64,000 bases of DNA from Nocardiopsis ansamitocini (GTDB taxonomy: Bacteria > Actinomycetota > Actinomycetes > Streptosporangiales > Streptosporangiaceae), in the NCBI RefSeq assembly GCF_030268225.1, contig NZ_BSQG01000002.1, positions 558,001 to 622,000 of the forward strand, read 5' to 3'. Position numbers and translations under genes: made by a program. Shown in pieces: positions 10,643 through 18,707 of this stretch. The notes under the pieces are model-generated. The model saw only the letters and a program-made list of their open reading frames with translations. It made no database searches and was not told the origin of the DNA. Each line of letters starts with the position of its first letter. Position 1 is the first letter of the stretch.

Positions 10643-10656
10643 AATCGGGTGTGCAG

Positions 10657-10693
10657 GCGCAACGGGTTCAACCGGGTGGCGGTCCCGTTGCGC
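10657..10693. other. 10-bp inverted repeat of unknown role
   Basis: GCGCAACGGG (10657-10666) and CCCGTTGCGC (10684-10693) are perfect complements around a 17-base loop, just after the recombinase fragment. It could be a terminator or a remnant of a recombination site. There is no T-run. Confidence 0.35.
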
Positions 10694-10804
10694 TCCAATC
10701 CGCTATAACTTTCTATAAACTCGCAGGTCAGAGCGTTGCGAATATGTCGGTTAGTGCGTAAGCTAATCGCGAACGACGCCGGTCCCCGTGGGGGGCCGGA
10801 AGTG

Positions 10805-10842
10805 GAGCCGGGTGACCTGGGGAATTACCAGGAGCCCGGCTC
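10805..10842 (-). terminator. Stem-loop terminator of the DUF3800-like gene
   Basis: An outer 8-bp stem (GAGCCGGG 10805-10812 with CCCGGCTC 10835-10842) encloses an inner 5-bp stem (CCTGG / CCAGG). It starts 19 bases past the stop of the minus-strand gene ending at 10861. It lacks a strong U-tract, as is usual in actinomycetes. Confidence 0.6.
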
Positions 10843-10860
10843 GGCGCATTTCTGAGGCAT

Positions 10861-11472
10861 TCAGCAACCTGTCGTGACGTCCAGGTCGTAGAGGCACTCG
10901 GCGAGGATGTCGCGGTAGAGGGGCTCGCCCTGGCGGTGTGCGCGCACCGCGCCGGCGACGACGTCGGGGACCCAGAGCAGGGGATCGCTGCCGCCCCGGT
11001 GGTGCTCGACCCGGAACCGTGTGCCCCGAGGCAGGTTGAACCGGGCCCCCGTGACGGTCTGGACATCGCGCTGGTTGAGTGCCTTGTCGCGCGCCTCGAG
11101 GTACAGGGTGTCGACCCCGTAACCGTGCAGTTCGTCCACCAAGTGGTTCAGGCACACCGCGCGTGCGCGTTCCTGGCGTCTGCGGGGCACGGGTGAGCCG
11201 ACCGCGACGATATGGAATCCGGCAAGGTCGGCGACCGTCTTGGCGACGTTCTCACGCTGACGCGGGGTGAGGTCGTTCCAGTGCAGCTTCGATGTCGGAC
11301 TGCCCTTCCACAGGGTGGACATCACGGCGCGGGCCTCGCCAATCGCGTGGGGCTCGAACACAGCGGTGGCCAGCACGTAGAAACCGTGGGAGTCCGATTC
11401 GAGGAAGGACTCGTCGCCGTAGGCCACGGGAGCGGCGGGGGAGTCAAGCATCCCGGCCACACCCCGATCCAC
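10861..11472 (-). CDS. DUF3800-like protein
   Basis: The 203-residue protein (195 if read from the ATG at 11451) opens its core with VAYGDESFLES followed by a beta-strand-like GFYVLATAVFE. This is the Asp-Glu-Ser start typical of DUF3800 proteins, which have an RNase H-like fold and recur in mobile and defence contexts. Further acidic residues at LYLEARDKALNQRD and WVPDVVAGAV fit the later catalytic strands of that fold. Neither candidate start has a good ribosome site. It lies 216 bp downstream of, and on the same strand as, an HTH protein, in a patch bordered by recombinase fragments. A nuclease activity is inference. Membership of the family is by motif only. Confidence 0.65.
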   Translation of the reverse strand: MDRGVAGMLDSPAAPVAYGDESFLESDSHGFYVLATAVFEPHAIGEARAVMSTLWKGSPTSKLHWNDLTPRQRENVAKTVADLAGFHIVAVGSPVPRRRQERARAVCLNHLVDELHGYGVDTLYLEARDKALNQRDVQTVTGARFNLPRGTRFRVEHHRGGSDPLLWVPDVVAGAVRAHRQGEPLYRDILAECLYDLDVTTGC

Positions 11473-11688
11473 ACCTGCGCTGAGAACGACGCGGCGGGAA
11501 GGTGCTCGGCCGTACCAGGTCGGAGGGGGAGTCGCGGGTGCGCGCCGTCACGAAAGATCCTTTTCGGTGGGGTGTTGACCGCATCGGTGCCTGGATCTGG
11601 GGATGGCGGGAGCCGGCGATCGAACGGTTCCGGATTCGTTGCGGCTGCCGTTCTCGGGCAGGAGTGCTCGAACCGTGTTCAGCGGCCC

Positions 11689-12180
11689 TCAAAACGGCGG
11701 TTCGTCGCTGTTGTAACCGCCACCGAAACCACCCCGACCCCGTGTTGTCGGCTTGGGCGGGACGTAGTCCTCCACAGTGCCGTGCTGGTAGTCCGCCAGA
11801 CCGCAGGCATCGGCCCAGCAACGGCGAAACAACATCCGAGCGGGCTCTGGGTCAGGTCTGTCCCTGTACCCGTAGCCCTCGCTGTCGTCGTCGTACACGA
11901 CCAGGCGGTCCGGATCCCGGCCGGCCATCGCCGACAGGCCGAGGAAGACCGCTTCGGCGTTTTTCCAGGAGTGGGGGACTGTCTTGCCGGTGAGCATCTT
12001 GCGCACCGTCTCCTTGCTCGCGGCCCCCTCCTGGGGAGGGGTGGCGCTGGCGGCCTCGCTGACTTTCTCCATGATCGGCATGTCGGCATCGACCCACAGG
12101 CGAAAAAGCATCTCCATGAACCTGCGCCGGGCCCCGGTGGGGAGTTCTTCTTGTGAGGGCATCCGGATCGATCGCGCCAT
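11689..12180 (-). CDS. Probable HTH regulator, accessory
   Basis: The ATG has a perfect AAAGGAG eight bases upstream, giving 163 residues. The first ~95 residues look helical and resemble the N-terminal HTH-like domain of actinomycete regulators attached to signalling or defence proteins (RRRFMEMLFRLW, then SKETVRKMLTGK and WKNAEAVFLGLSAMAG). The middle is acidic (YDDDSEGYGY). Residues ~140-163 are Gly/Arg-rich and end DEPPF. The likely partner is the DUF3800-like gene downstream. The small membrane protein at 12374 diverges from it. DNA binding is inferred from the TVRKMLTGK recognition-helix-like stretch. I do not recognise a named family. Confidence 0.6.
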   Translation of the reverse strand: MARSIRMPSQEELPTGARRRFMEMLFRLWVDADMPIMEKVSEAASATPPQEGAASKETVRKMLTGKTVPHSWKNAEAVFLGLSAMAGRDPDRLVVYDDDSEGYGYRDRPDPEPARMLFRRCWADACGLADYQHGTVEDYVPPKPTTRGRGGFGGGYNSDEPPF

Positions 12181-12373
12181 GCCCGAGCTCCTTTAAGCAA
12201 CTTTCCGCAATCAAGGACTTGTGTCCACGAGATTAGCCCACCACAGGCTCGGTTTCGGGGGGAACAGGCGTTCTCGTGCTCTGGTGCGGGCTTGAGGATG
12301 CGGGCGGAGCATCAGGTTTTCGCTGCCCTCAGGCTGGATTGTGACGAGAAGTTCCGGCGTGAAGGGAGCAGGG

Positions 12374-12562
12374 ATGATCGAGGTGCGCGCGGCGCTGATC
12401 CTCTTGGGCAGTACGGGGTGCGCGGCACTGGCGGGGGCGTTGAGGTTGGCGGCCGGGGCTTCGTGGCCCGACGCTTTGCTGGCCGCCGGTGCCGGGTTCG
12501 GGGCGGCGGTGGGCGTCTTGGTCTTGATGGTCGAGCGCGACCGTTCCGCAGGCGGATCCTGA
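12374..12562 (+). CDS. Small two-helix membrane protein
   Basis: The ATG at 12374 follows GGGAGCAGG. The 62-residue product is two hydrophobic helices (IEVRAALILLGSTGCAALAG and DALLAAGAGFGAAVGVLVLM) joined by a short Arg-containing loop, with a charged ERDRSAGGS tail. It diverges from the HTH gene (193 bp between starts). Small hydrophobic proteins beside accessory regulators can be toxins, holin-like proteins or membrane anchors. No family is recognised, so coding status rests on the ribosome site, GC-rich third positions and the clean two-helix pattern. Confidence 0.4.
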   Translation: MIEVRAALILLGSTGCAALAGALRLAAGASWPDALLAAGAGFGAAVGVLVLMVERDRSAGGS

Positions 12563-12839
12563 AGAGGGGCGGGCCACGTACACGGGGAAGGGGCGCTGGC
12601 CGTTGGCACCGTGCCTGCCTGCCGCTGGGTGCACGCCGGCGACTCGTCTAGTCGTCGGCCTTCTCATCGGTGACGCTGATTCCTCGCGATCCGCTGCTTC
12701 GAAGAAGGGGCGGCGTTTTCGGCGAAACCTGTCTATCCCCTGTGGGCAGGGGAGAATCGGCGCATGAAACACGGGTGGTACCGGGCGGGTCCGCCGCGGC
12801 ACCGCTGGTGTTCCCGAGCCTGGGCCTGGGGTTGGACGA

Positions 12840-13271
12840 GTTGAACCAGAGCGCCGGCATCGCCTCCCTTGCCGCAACCGCGACGGCGGGGCGCTGTCCA
12901 CCCGGGCCGCCAACACCGTGGTGTCCGCTTTCGAGGCTGCGGCGGGAACCGGGCCGGCGGTTGACGGGGAGGCGTTCGGCCCGCACGTGCTGCGCCACAC
13001 CTTCGGCACCGACCTCGTGCGCGGCCGCGGCGAGGTGGCCCCCGCCCTGGTAGACGTGGTCCTGGTCGCAGAGCTGATGGGCCACGCCGACCTGAACACC
13101 ACCCGCCGCTACACCCTGCCGAACGCGTCCAGGGCGGCCCGGCCCCGGTGGGGGAGGCCACCGATCCGCAACCCGGAAGAGCCCCCGCCCGACCCGGGTG
13201 GGCGCCACGGCATCGGTGCCCACGGGCGCGGCCCCGAGGCATCCTCAGGCAGAGCCGGGGCGGGGCGGTAG
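12840..13271 (+). pseudogene. C-terminal remnant of a tyrosine recombinase/integrase
   Basis: Read in frame from about 12840, this encodes NRDGGALSTRAANTVVSAFE, then HVLRHTFGTDLVR and ELMGHADLNTTRRYT. These are the C-terminal catalytic boxes of a tyrosine recombinase: the His-x-x-Arg pair, the second His in MGHA and the Tyr nucleophile in RRYT. The N-terminal and first catalytic-Arg portions are missing, with no start codon or ribosome site, so it cannot make a whole enzyme. The last ~40 codons are Pro/Gly/Arg-rich read-through overlapping the end of the next gene on the other strand. It differs from the fragment at 10379 and probably marks the other border of the accessory patch. Confidence 0.7.
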
Positions 13272-14429
13272 GGCCAGGCCGATGTGCTCGCCGATCTCCT
13301 CGATCAGTCCGAGGTCGGCGAGCCTGAAAGAGCCCCGGTTGCTGCGTCGGATGAGGGTGAGGGCCCCGCGCACCCCCCGGCTGCCCCGCAGCGGAACGCT
13401 GAGCAGAGATCCCGCGCCCAGGGTGCTCAGCACGGGAACACCGTCGCCGTCCAGGCCGAGCATCGCCTCGTCCTCGATCAACTGACTCAGGATCGAGTCG
13501 CCTCTGGCCAGTACCTCCCGTGGGATCTCCGCGGCCATCGGGTCCAACGAGCGCACCAGTTTGTTCTGCGGGCCCTCCTCCGGGCCGGCCACCACCGCGC
13601 GGCGCGCCAGGTCCGGGTCGGGGAGGTCGCACACGTCGATCACGACCCAGTCGGCGTAGGAGTCGGCCAGCAGTGCCGCCGCGTCGTCCAACGCGAGTGG
13701 GCGGCCCTCCCCGCCGGGACCGGCGCTGCGCAGCAACAGTCGGGTCATCCGGGTCAATACGTCCAGTCGTCGGGCAGCCAGCACCACCACCTGGTCTTCG
13801 ACCTCGGCCTCCAACGGGGCCGGTCCCACAGCGGTGCTGGTGGCCAGCGGCGGCGACATCGCCACCAGCACCAGGGGATGGGGCTCGGTGGGCACGTCCA
13901 GCCGGCTCAGCGTCAAGTGGACGTCCTCGGCCCAACCGCGCCGCGCCAGCCGTGAGTCGAACGACGCGGGCTCCCCGCCCTGGAGGACGGTGGCGAGCCA
14001 GGAGCGCATGGCCGCGCGCCGGCGCAGGTCCACGAAGATCGACAGCGGCTTGCCGGTCAGGTAACCGGGAGAGCTGCCCAGATGTTGTGCACCGATGGTG
14101 TTGATCCGGCGGATGTAGCCTAGGTGGTCCAACAGGACCACCGGGATGCTCAACTCGTTGAACACCGCGCGCAGTACGACCCGCTCGTCGTCGTGCTGCG
14201 TCCCGCGGCGGTTGCGCCCCGCGCCGGTCAGCGTCGCCAGCTGGCTCCCGCAGTCGCGCAGCAGCCGCTCGGCGAAGCCAAGCTCCGCGAGCGCCGCGCC
14301 GGCTGTGCCGGCCGCGTCGTCGGGGTAGGTCGTGTGGGTGGTGCGCAGCGCCTCGACCCGCTCGCTCAGCTCGGTGATCGCGCGTTCGAGGTCGGCGAGG
14401 TTCTCCGGCAAGCTCGTGGCTCCTGACAT
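13245..14429 (-). CDS. PAS-GAF sensor protein
   Basis: The ATG at 14429 follows GAAAGGA, giving 394 residues. An N-terminal coiled coil (~5-45) is followed by a linker, a PAS domain (~85-200, VVLLDHLGYIRRINTIGAQ, then GKPLSIFVD) and a GAF-like domain (~235-390, ending LGLIEEIGEHIGLAL). There is no phosphatase, kinase or ANTAR output, so it may be a sensory partner for a separate effector. It diverges from the GAF-ANTAR gene at 14548 across 118 bp, which suggests shared control. Its 3' end overlaps the decayed recombinase frame. Ligand unknown. Similar stand-alone PAS/GAF proteins accompany partner-switch genes in other actinomycetes. Confidence 0.75.
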   Translation of the reverse strand: MSGATSLPENLADLERAITELSERVEALRTTHTTYPDDAAGTAGAALAELGFAERLLRDCGSQLATLTGAGRNRRGTQHDDERVVLRAVFNELSIPVVLLDHLGYIRRINTIGAQHLGSSPGYLTGKPLSIFVDLRRRAAMRSWLATVLQGGEPASFDSRLARRGWAEDVHLTLSRLDVPTEPHPLVLVAMSPPLATSTAVGPAPLEAEVEDQVVVLAARRLDVLTRMTRLLLRSAGPGGEGRPLALDDAAALLADSYADWVVIDVCDLPDPDLARRAVVAGPEEGPQNKLVRSLDPMAAEIPREVLARGDSILSQLIEDEAMLGLDGDGVPVLSTLGAGSLLSVPLRGSRGVRGALTLIRRSNRGSFRLADLGLIEEIGEHIGLALPPRPGSA

Positions 14430-14547
14430 CGGTTTCCTTTCGTTTGACGCTAACGCATGCGGTGGAACGCGGAAACGATGGCTACCGTGGAGCCAGGTAT
14501 AGGGCACAGGCGTGACAGGCGCCAGAGGCGGACAGGGGAGGGACGTG

Positions 14548-15300
14548 ATGTCGATGTGGGTCGAACGATTGGCGCGCGACATCGGCGCGCTCGCCCAAAG
14601 CGCGGCGGGTGCACCGGAGCGGGCGCTCGACCAGGTCGGAAAGGTGGCCGCGCGTGAGATCCCCAACTGCTCCGCGGCGCTGGTCGTCATCTGGCGCGAC
14701 GTCCGGCCCGACGACGCGGCGGGAATCGTCGGCCGGCACGTCGTCGTGGACTACGGCGCCTCGCACTCCGACCTCGCCATGGCCTTCGAGCACCAGTACA
14801 CCACCGACCAGGGGCCGGCCGTCGAGGCGGTGCGGGAGGGCCACGCGGTGCTCGTCGACGATGTCCTGCGCGGCGACCGCTGGCCCGGTTACACCAGCAT
14901 GGCGGTGCAGTGCGGCGATCGCTCCTCGGTGACCTACCCGTGTGCGATGGGTGCCGAGACGCTGACCTTCGGCGTGCATTCGGGCCGGGCCGACGCCTTC
15001 GAGGCGGCCAGGGTCCTGCCGATGGTGGCGATGGTGGCCGAACACGCGGCCACCGCGTTGCGCAGCGCGGACCGACACTCCGACGCCACTCGTGAAGCGG
15101 CTCACATGCGGCGGGCGATGACCGCACGCACAGTCATCGACCAGGCGAAGGGAATCCTGATGCACGCGCGGGGGATGGGACCTCAGGAGGCGTTCGAGGA
15201 ATTGCGCAAGGTCGCCCAGCGCAACGGTATGAAGGTGGCCGACGTCGCGCGCCGGCTCATGGACGAGCAGGCCGCCGGTGGTAGCGGGCCCAGACAGTGA
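14548..15300 (+). CDS. GAF-ANTAR transcription antitermination regulator
   Basis: The ATG at 14548 has GGGGAGG five bases upstream, giving 250 residues. A GAF domain spans about residues 10-180 (conserved DQGPAVEAVREGHAVLVDDV). A C-terminal ANTAR domain spans ~190-245 (TARTVIDQAKGILMHARGMG, then AFEELRKVAQRNGMKVADVA). ANTAR domains bind paired RNA hairpins and prevent termination, so this is a cytosolic RNA-level regulator responding to a signal at the GAF domain. It is the first of a run of signalling genes, followed 188 bp later by a STAS protein. The targets cannot be read from the window. Confidence 0.88.
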   Translation: MSMWVERLARDIGALAQSAAGAPERALDQVGKVAAREIPNCSAALVVIWRDVRPDDAAGIVGRHVVVDYGASHSDLAMAFEHQYTTDQGPAVEAVREGHAVLVDDVLRGDRWPGYTSMAVQCGDRSSVTYPCAMGAETLTFGVHSGRADAFEAARVLPMVAMVAEHAATALRSADRHSDATREAAHMRRAMTARTVIDQAKGILMHARGMGPQEAFEELRKVAQRNGMKVADVARRLMDEQAAGGSGPRQ

Positions 15301-15488
15301 ACACGGTGTGGCGACGACCGGTATCGGTGTGGTGACAGGCGTTTGGATCCCTGTCTCACCGGGGAGCGGGGCGCTAAAGTTGCCGAGTGGCCCCAGCTCG
15401 AACATGCGGTTCGGGGTTTCGTGGCAGGAACGCCGATGACGGAACGCCGGGGACTGCGGTCGCGGCGGTGGCGAAGTGAGCGGGAAAC

Positions 15489-15845
15489 GTGAGCGCGGAA
15501 TTCGGGATTACGACCAGGTTCGAGGGCGAGGCGGTTGTGGTTGCCCCGAGGGGCGAGCTCGACGCGGTCACCTCGCCCGAGTTGGGTGTCGTGCTTGACG
15601 AGTACCTCACCGGCGACGACCCCCATCGCGGGATCGTCCTGGACTTCTCCGAGGTGGATTTCTGCGACTCCCGGTGCATCGGGGTACTCGTGTCCGCCTA
15701 TCGCCAGGCGCGCGACCGCGGCAAAGGACTGGCCGTCGCCTCCCCCAAGGGGACGGTGCACCGGTTGTTCGTGATCGCCGGGATCGACCAGGTCCTCACG
15801 ATCGAGGCTGATCTCGGGCGCGCGCTCAAGGCAGCGCTCGCCTGA
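15489..15845 (+). CDS. Anti-anti-sigma factor (STAS)
   Basis: The 118-residue single STAS domain (GTG start, no strong ribosome site) has the switch serine Ser61 in FCDSRCIGVLV, the position phosphorylated by RsbW/SpoIIAB-type kinases. It ends 30 bases from the convergent MEDS-ATPase gene, an obvious candidate kinase. A PP2C phosphatase (20466) and the SpoIIE protein at the window start could reverse the phosphorylation. In the standard model the unphosphorylated STAS protein captures the anti-sigma factor and frees the sigma factor. Here the motif is DSR rather than the usual DSSG, so the loop after the serine differs. Confidence 0.85.
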   Translation: MSAEFGITTRFEGEAVVVAPRGELDAVTSPELGVVLDEYLTGDDPHRGIVLDFSEVDFCDSRCIGVLVSAYRQARDRGKGLAVASPKGTVHRLFVIAGIDQVLTIEADLGRALKAALA

Positions 15846-15875
15846 CTCTCGGGGAAAGCCCGGAACCGCTCCCGA

Positions 15876-16835
15876 TCACACCTTGAAGTGCAGCCGCACG
15901 ATCGAGCCTCCCGGCCCGCCGCGTACCTCCATGAAGTCGCACACCTGCCGGGTGATCCACAACCCGTAGCCGCGCACGCTCAAGGAATCGACCGGGTAGT
16001 AGCCGCTGAGCGGATCGGTCAGCCGGCCGCCCTCGTCGAACACGTCGCACACGATTCGCCCGGCCGGGCGCCACAGCGAGATCGTTCCCTTGCCCGCGCC
16101 GTGCTCCAGTACGTTGGCGGCCATTTCGTTGACCGCCACCACCAGGTCACCGGCCCGGTCCTTGGGGACGCCCATGGCCGTCGCCACCCGGACGACCTGA
16201 TCCCGCAGAGTGGGCAGGTCCGAGATGATCTCCAGCGCCTCCACCGGCCCCTCCGGCGGGGACAGCGGTTCGGCGGTGGTGCGGGCCATCAGGTCGGAGT
16301 GCCCGATACAGCGCGGGTTCGGCTGCGGTCCGTCGGGGCCGACCATGGCCGGGTGCGTCTGGTACATGGATTCGATCGCCGCACCGGAGAGCGCGTTGGC
16401 GTCGTGGACGCACCGCAGGCTCATCCGCGCGCCCGACAGGGCCACCCCCAGCACCGAGTCCAGACGCTGCCACTCGCGTAGTTCGAGCGGTATCTCGTCG
16501 GGCAGTACGGGTTGTCCGATGACGGTAATGCGCTGGTCGGGGTGCAGCAGCGTCAACCGGTGCAGGGCAGCCAGCGTGCGTCCCGGCGCGTCGTAGAAGG
16601 ATTCGCGTTCCACGAAGTTCACCGCGGCGTGCTGCCGATCGGGAAGCACCTGGCGCACCGCCTCAGCGGGTTCTGCCCCGAGCACCGCGACGATGTGGTC
16701 GCCGTGCGCCGCCGCCGAGCGAATCAAGGGGACGACAGCCGCGCACAGCTCTGACGGTGAATGAAACAGCAGTCCGTCATGGGTGAAACTACTGCCTTCG
16801 ACCTTGGGTCCTGCACTCATGCCATCACCCGGCAC
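15876..16835 (-). CDS. MEDS-domain anti-sigma regulator with ATPase domain
   Basis: The 319-residue protein (GTG with GGAGGG four bases upstream; an ATG at 16820 is an alternative) has a MEDS domain at ~15-175 (FTHDGLLFHSPSELCAAVVP start). A GHKL ATPase of the RsbW/anti-sigma type spans ~200-315 (AVNEMAANVLEHGAG N-box, then YGLWITRQVCD). MEDS-ATPase proteins are the RsbA-like regulators of actinomycetes; the MEDS part is thought to sense small ligands. It is convergent with the STAS gene 30 bases away. I infer it phosphorylates that STAS protein or binds a sigma factor encoded elsewhere. Confidence 0.85.
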   Translation of the reverse strand: MPGDGMSAGPKVEGSSFTHDGLLFHSPSELCAAVVPLIRSAAAHGDHIVAVLGAEPAEAVRQVLPDRQHAAVNFVERESFYDAPGRTLAALHRLTLLHPDQRITVIGQPVLPDEIPLELREWQRLDSVLGVALSGARMSLRCVHDANALSGAAIESMYQTHPAMVGPDGPQPNPRCIGHSDLMARTTAEPLSPPEGPVEALEIISDLPTLRDQVVRVATAMGVPKDRAGDLVVAVNEMAANVLEHGAGKGTISLWRPAGRIVCDVFDEGGRLTDPLSGYYPVDSLSVRGYGLWITRQVCDFMEVRGGPGGSIVRLHFKV

Positions 16836-16995
16836 CTGTCCCTCCAGCCAGGAATGACTCCTGTGTGAATCTTCGCTGACACGCCGGCGGGACGTACGGA
16901 TCCGAGGAGAATCTGCCCCCCGGGGAAGCGCCTCTCACACTTCGCGCATGAGTTCGATTCTCTCTCGGCCCGTACCCGGACACCGCGTGCAGGAA

Positions 16996-18237
16996 TCAGT
17001 TTGCATCATCACCGACGGCGAGGGGGAGCTCGGCCTCCATCGGGAACAGTTTGGTGTAGATGCGCTCGGTCTCACCGGCGATCCGTTCCCAGCCGAAGCG
17101 CGAGGCGGCACGGTCGGAACCGGCGATTCCGTAGGCGGTTCGCTTGGTGGCGTCCGCGGAGAGGGTCCGCAGGATGCGTCCGAGCGTGTCGGGGCGGGCC
17201 GAGCGCAGCAACACGCCGGTGGTGCCGTCGAGTACCGCACCGGTCACGCTGCCCACCGCGCGGGCCACGACCGGCAGCCCGCAGGCCATGGCCTCCAGAA
17301 CGGCGCCGCCGTAGGGGTCGTAGCTCGCGGTGGAGACGAAGACGTCTGCGGAACGCAGGATGCGCGGAAGTTCCTTGCGGTCCACCGCACCCGTCAGGGT
17401 GATCCGGTCGTCGACACCGGCTTCCTTGGCGCGCTGCTCCAGGCGGCGGGCGTCGGGGTCGATGGTGAGGTCGTCGGCGGAGGGGCCGCCCACGATCAGC
17501 AGTTCGCTCTCGGGGACGCGGACCATCATGTCGATGAGGGAGTCCGCTCCGCTCTCGCGGCCCAGGCCGGTGACGGCGATGACGCGCAGGCGCTGCCCGG
17601 CGCCGGTGCGGCGGTGGTGCCACGGGCCCTGCTGGACGCCGTCCACGCTGAAGTGCTCGGCGTCCACGCCGTAGGGGACGACACTGACGGTGGAGCGCGG
17701 AACACCCATCCGCGCCAGCTCGAACATCTGCTCGGAGGAGTTGACCAGAACGGAGTCCGCGTTCTGCGCGAGAGCGGCTTCCAGGCGGACCCGGTCGGCG
17801 CCCGGCAGGCCGGCGCGGCGCTCGGAGATGCTGAGGGAGTGGAAGGACTGCACGGTGGGGATCTCGTGCCCGCTGTCGCGTACCGCCGCCATCGTCGCCA
17901 GCCCGCTGCTCCAGCCGAAGGCGTGCACCACATCGGGGACATCGTTGGTCAGGGCCGTGGTCAGGGCTGAGGCGAAGGCGGCGGTGTGCTCGGGGAGTTC
18001 TGCCTCGTCGAGTTTGCGCACGGGGCCCGCGGTCAGGTGCTCGACCGTCACCCCCCGGCCCATTCGGGTCCGCTCGGCAGTCGCGGGGTCGGCATGGCGG
18101 GTGTAGACGGTCACCCGGTGGCCGAGCTTGGCCAGCTGGCGGGCAACCGAGGTGAGGTGGACACTGTCTCCACAGGTGGGCTCGCCCTTGTGGGCACCGA
18201 CCGGGTTGGCGTGCTCGGAAACCATGGCGATCTTCAT
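16996..18237 (-). CDS. GT4-family glycosyltransferase
   Basis: The ATG at 18237 follows GAGGAG with a six-base spacer; the frame is open further upstream but without support. The 413-residue protein has the two-Rossmann GT-B layout. The N-domain starts MKIAMVSEHANPVGAHKGE. The C-domain carries the GT4 donor-site motif DPYGGAVLEAMACGLPVVA; the first acid of the usual E-x7-E is Asp here. It resembles MshA-type enzymes in general shape but lacks their GGMNVYV acceptor motif, so I do not call it MshA. It is a single gene flanked by signalling genes. Substrates are unknown, and the enzyme should be cytosolic or membrane-peripheral. Confidence 0.85.
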   Translation of the reverse strand: MKIAMVSEHANPVGAHKGEPTCGDSVHLTSVARQLAKLGHRVTVYTRHADPATAERTRMGRGVTVEHLTAGPVRKLDEAELPEHTAAFASALTTALTNDVPDVVHAFGWSSGLATMAAVRDSGHEIPTVQSFHSLSISERRAGLPGADRVRLEAALAQNADSVLVNSSEQMFELARMGVPRSTVSVVPYGVDAEHFSVDGVQQGPWHHRRTGAGQRLRVIAVTGLGRESGADSLIDMMVRVPESELLIVGGPSADDLTIDPDARRLEQRAKEAGVDDRITLTGAVDRKELPRILRSADVFVSTASYDPYGGAVLEAMACGLPVVARAVGSVTGAVLDGTTGVLLRSARPDTLGRILRTLSADATKRTAYGIAGSDRAASRFGWERIAGETERIYTKLFPMEAELPLAVGDDAN

Positions 18238-18707
18238 GTGCGACTCCTCATTGGGCGGCGACCTGACATGCCGTGCGCGCTCGCGGCAACGACGAGCGCC
18301 CTCGACGCCGGGCAGGGCGCGAGGGTGGCATGCGGATGAATGCGAACGGATGATGACTCGTCGTCGGAGAGAGACGAGAAGGAGGAAGAGGAGGGCAGAC
18401 GCATGAGAGACACACCTTTGATCGCTTTCGGGAAACACAAAAAGCGCTCGTTTTTACACTGGTGCTTGAGGTGGACTCAATCAGCCAGGCGCGAGCGCGC
18501 GAAGGCGAAGGCGTGTCTGCGTCTTAGACACCCAACGAGCTCTATTGTGCCAGATTGAGAGCATCTTCAACAACCTCACTTGACCTGCGCGAATGTTCTT
18601 AGGGATGCGCGCGGTGCGCGCTGCGCGTGTTTGCGTCCCGGTGGCACGGGCACGTCCGATCACCTAGCCGGCGAGGTCGCGGGCGATTGGGACCGTGTGG
18701 AGGACAC
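18238..18707. other. 470-bp intergenic region, leader of divergent genes
   Basis: The region lies between the divergent glycosyltransferase and SDR genes. It is less GC-rich than its surroundings and holds a purine-rich tract (18360-18395), a possible 51-codon ORF at 18403 and a small inverted repeat (GTGTCT 18513-18518 with AGACAC 18526-18531). No recognised RNA element was seen. Confidence 0.5.
18403..18558 (+). CDS. Possible basic 51-residue leader ORF
   Basis: The ATG at 18403 has a textbook GGAGGG seven bases upstream. The 51-residue product is strongly basic (GKHKKRS, SARRERAKAKA) with two Trp. Third-position GC is lower than in flanking genes, which argues against a long-standing gene. 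The good ribosome site argues for translation, perhaps as a leader peptide before the SDR gene. No family recognised. Confidence 0.25.
   Translation: MRDTPLIAFGKHKKRSFLHWCLRWTQSARRERAKAKACLRLRHPTSSIVPD

Noticed and set aside
10640-10700. tRNA-like GGTTCAA segment near the integrase fragment
   Set aside because: A T-loop-like string is present but no cloverleaf, acceptor stem or anticodon arm can be drawn. No tRNA was found in the window.
16996-18237. MshA (mycothiol glycosyltransferase)
   Set aside because: The general GT4 shape fits, but the GGMNVYV N-terminal acceptor motif is missing.
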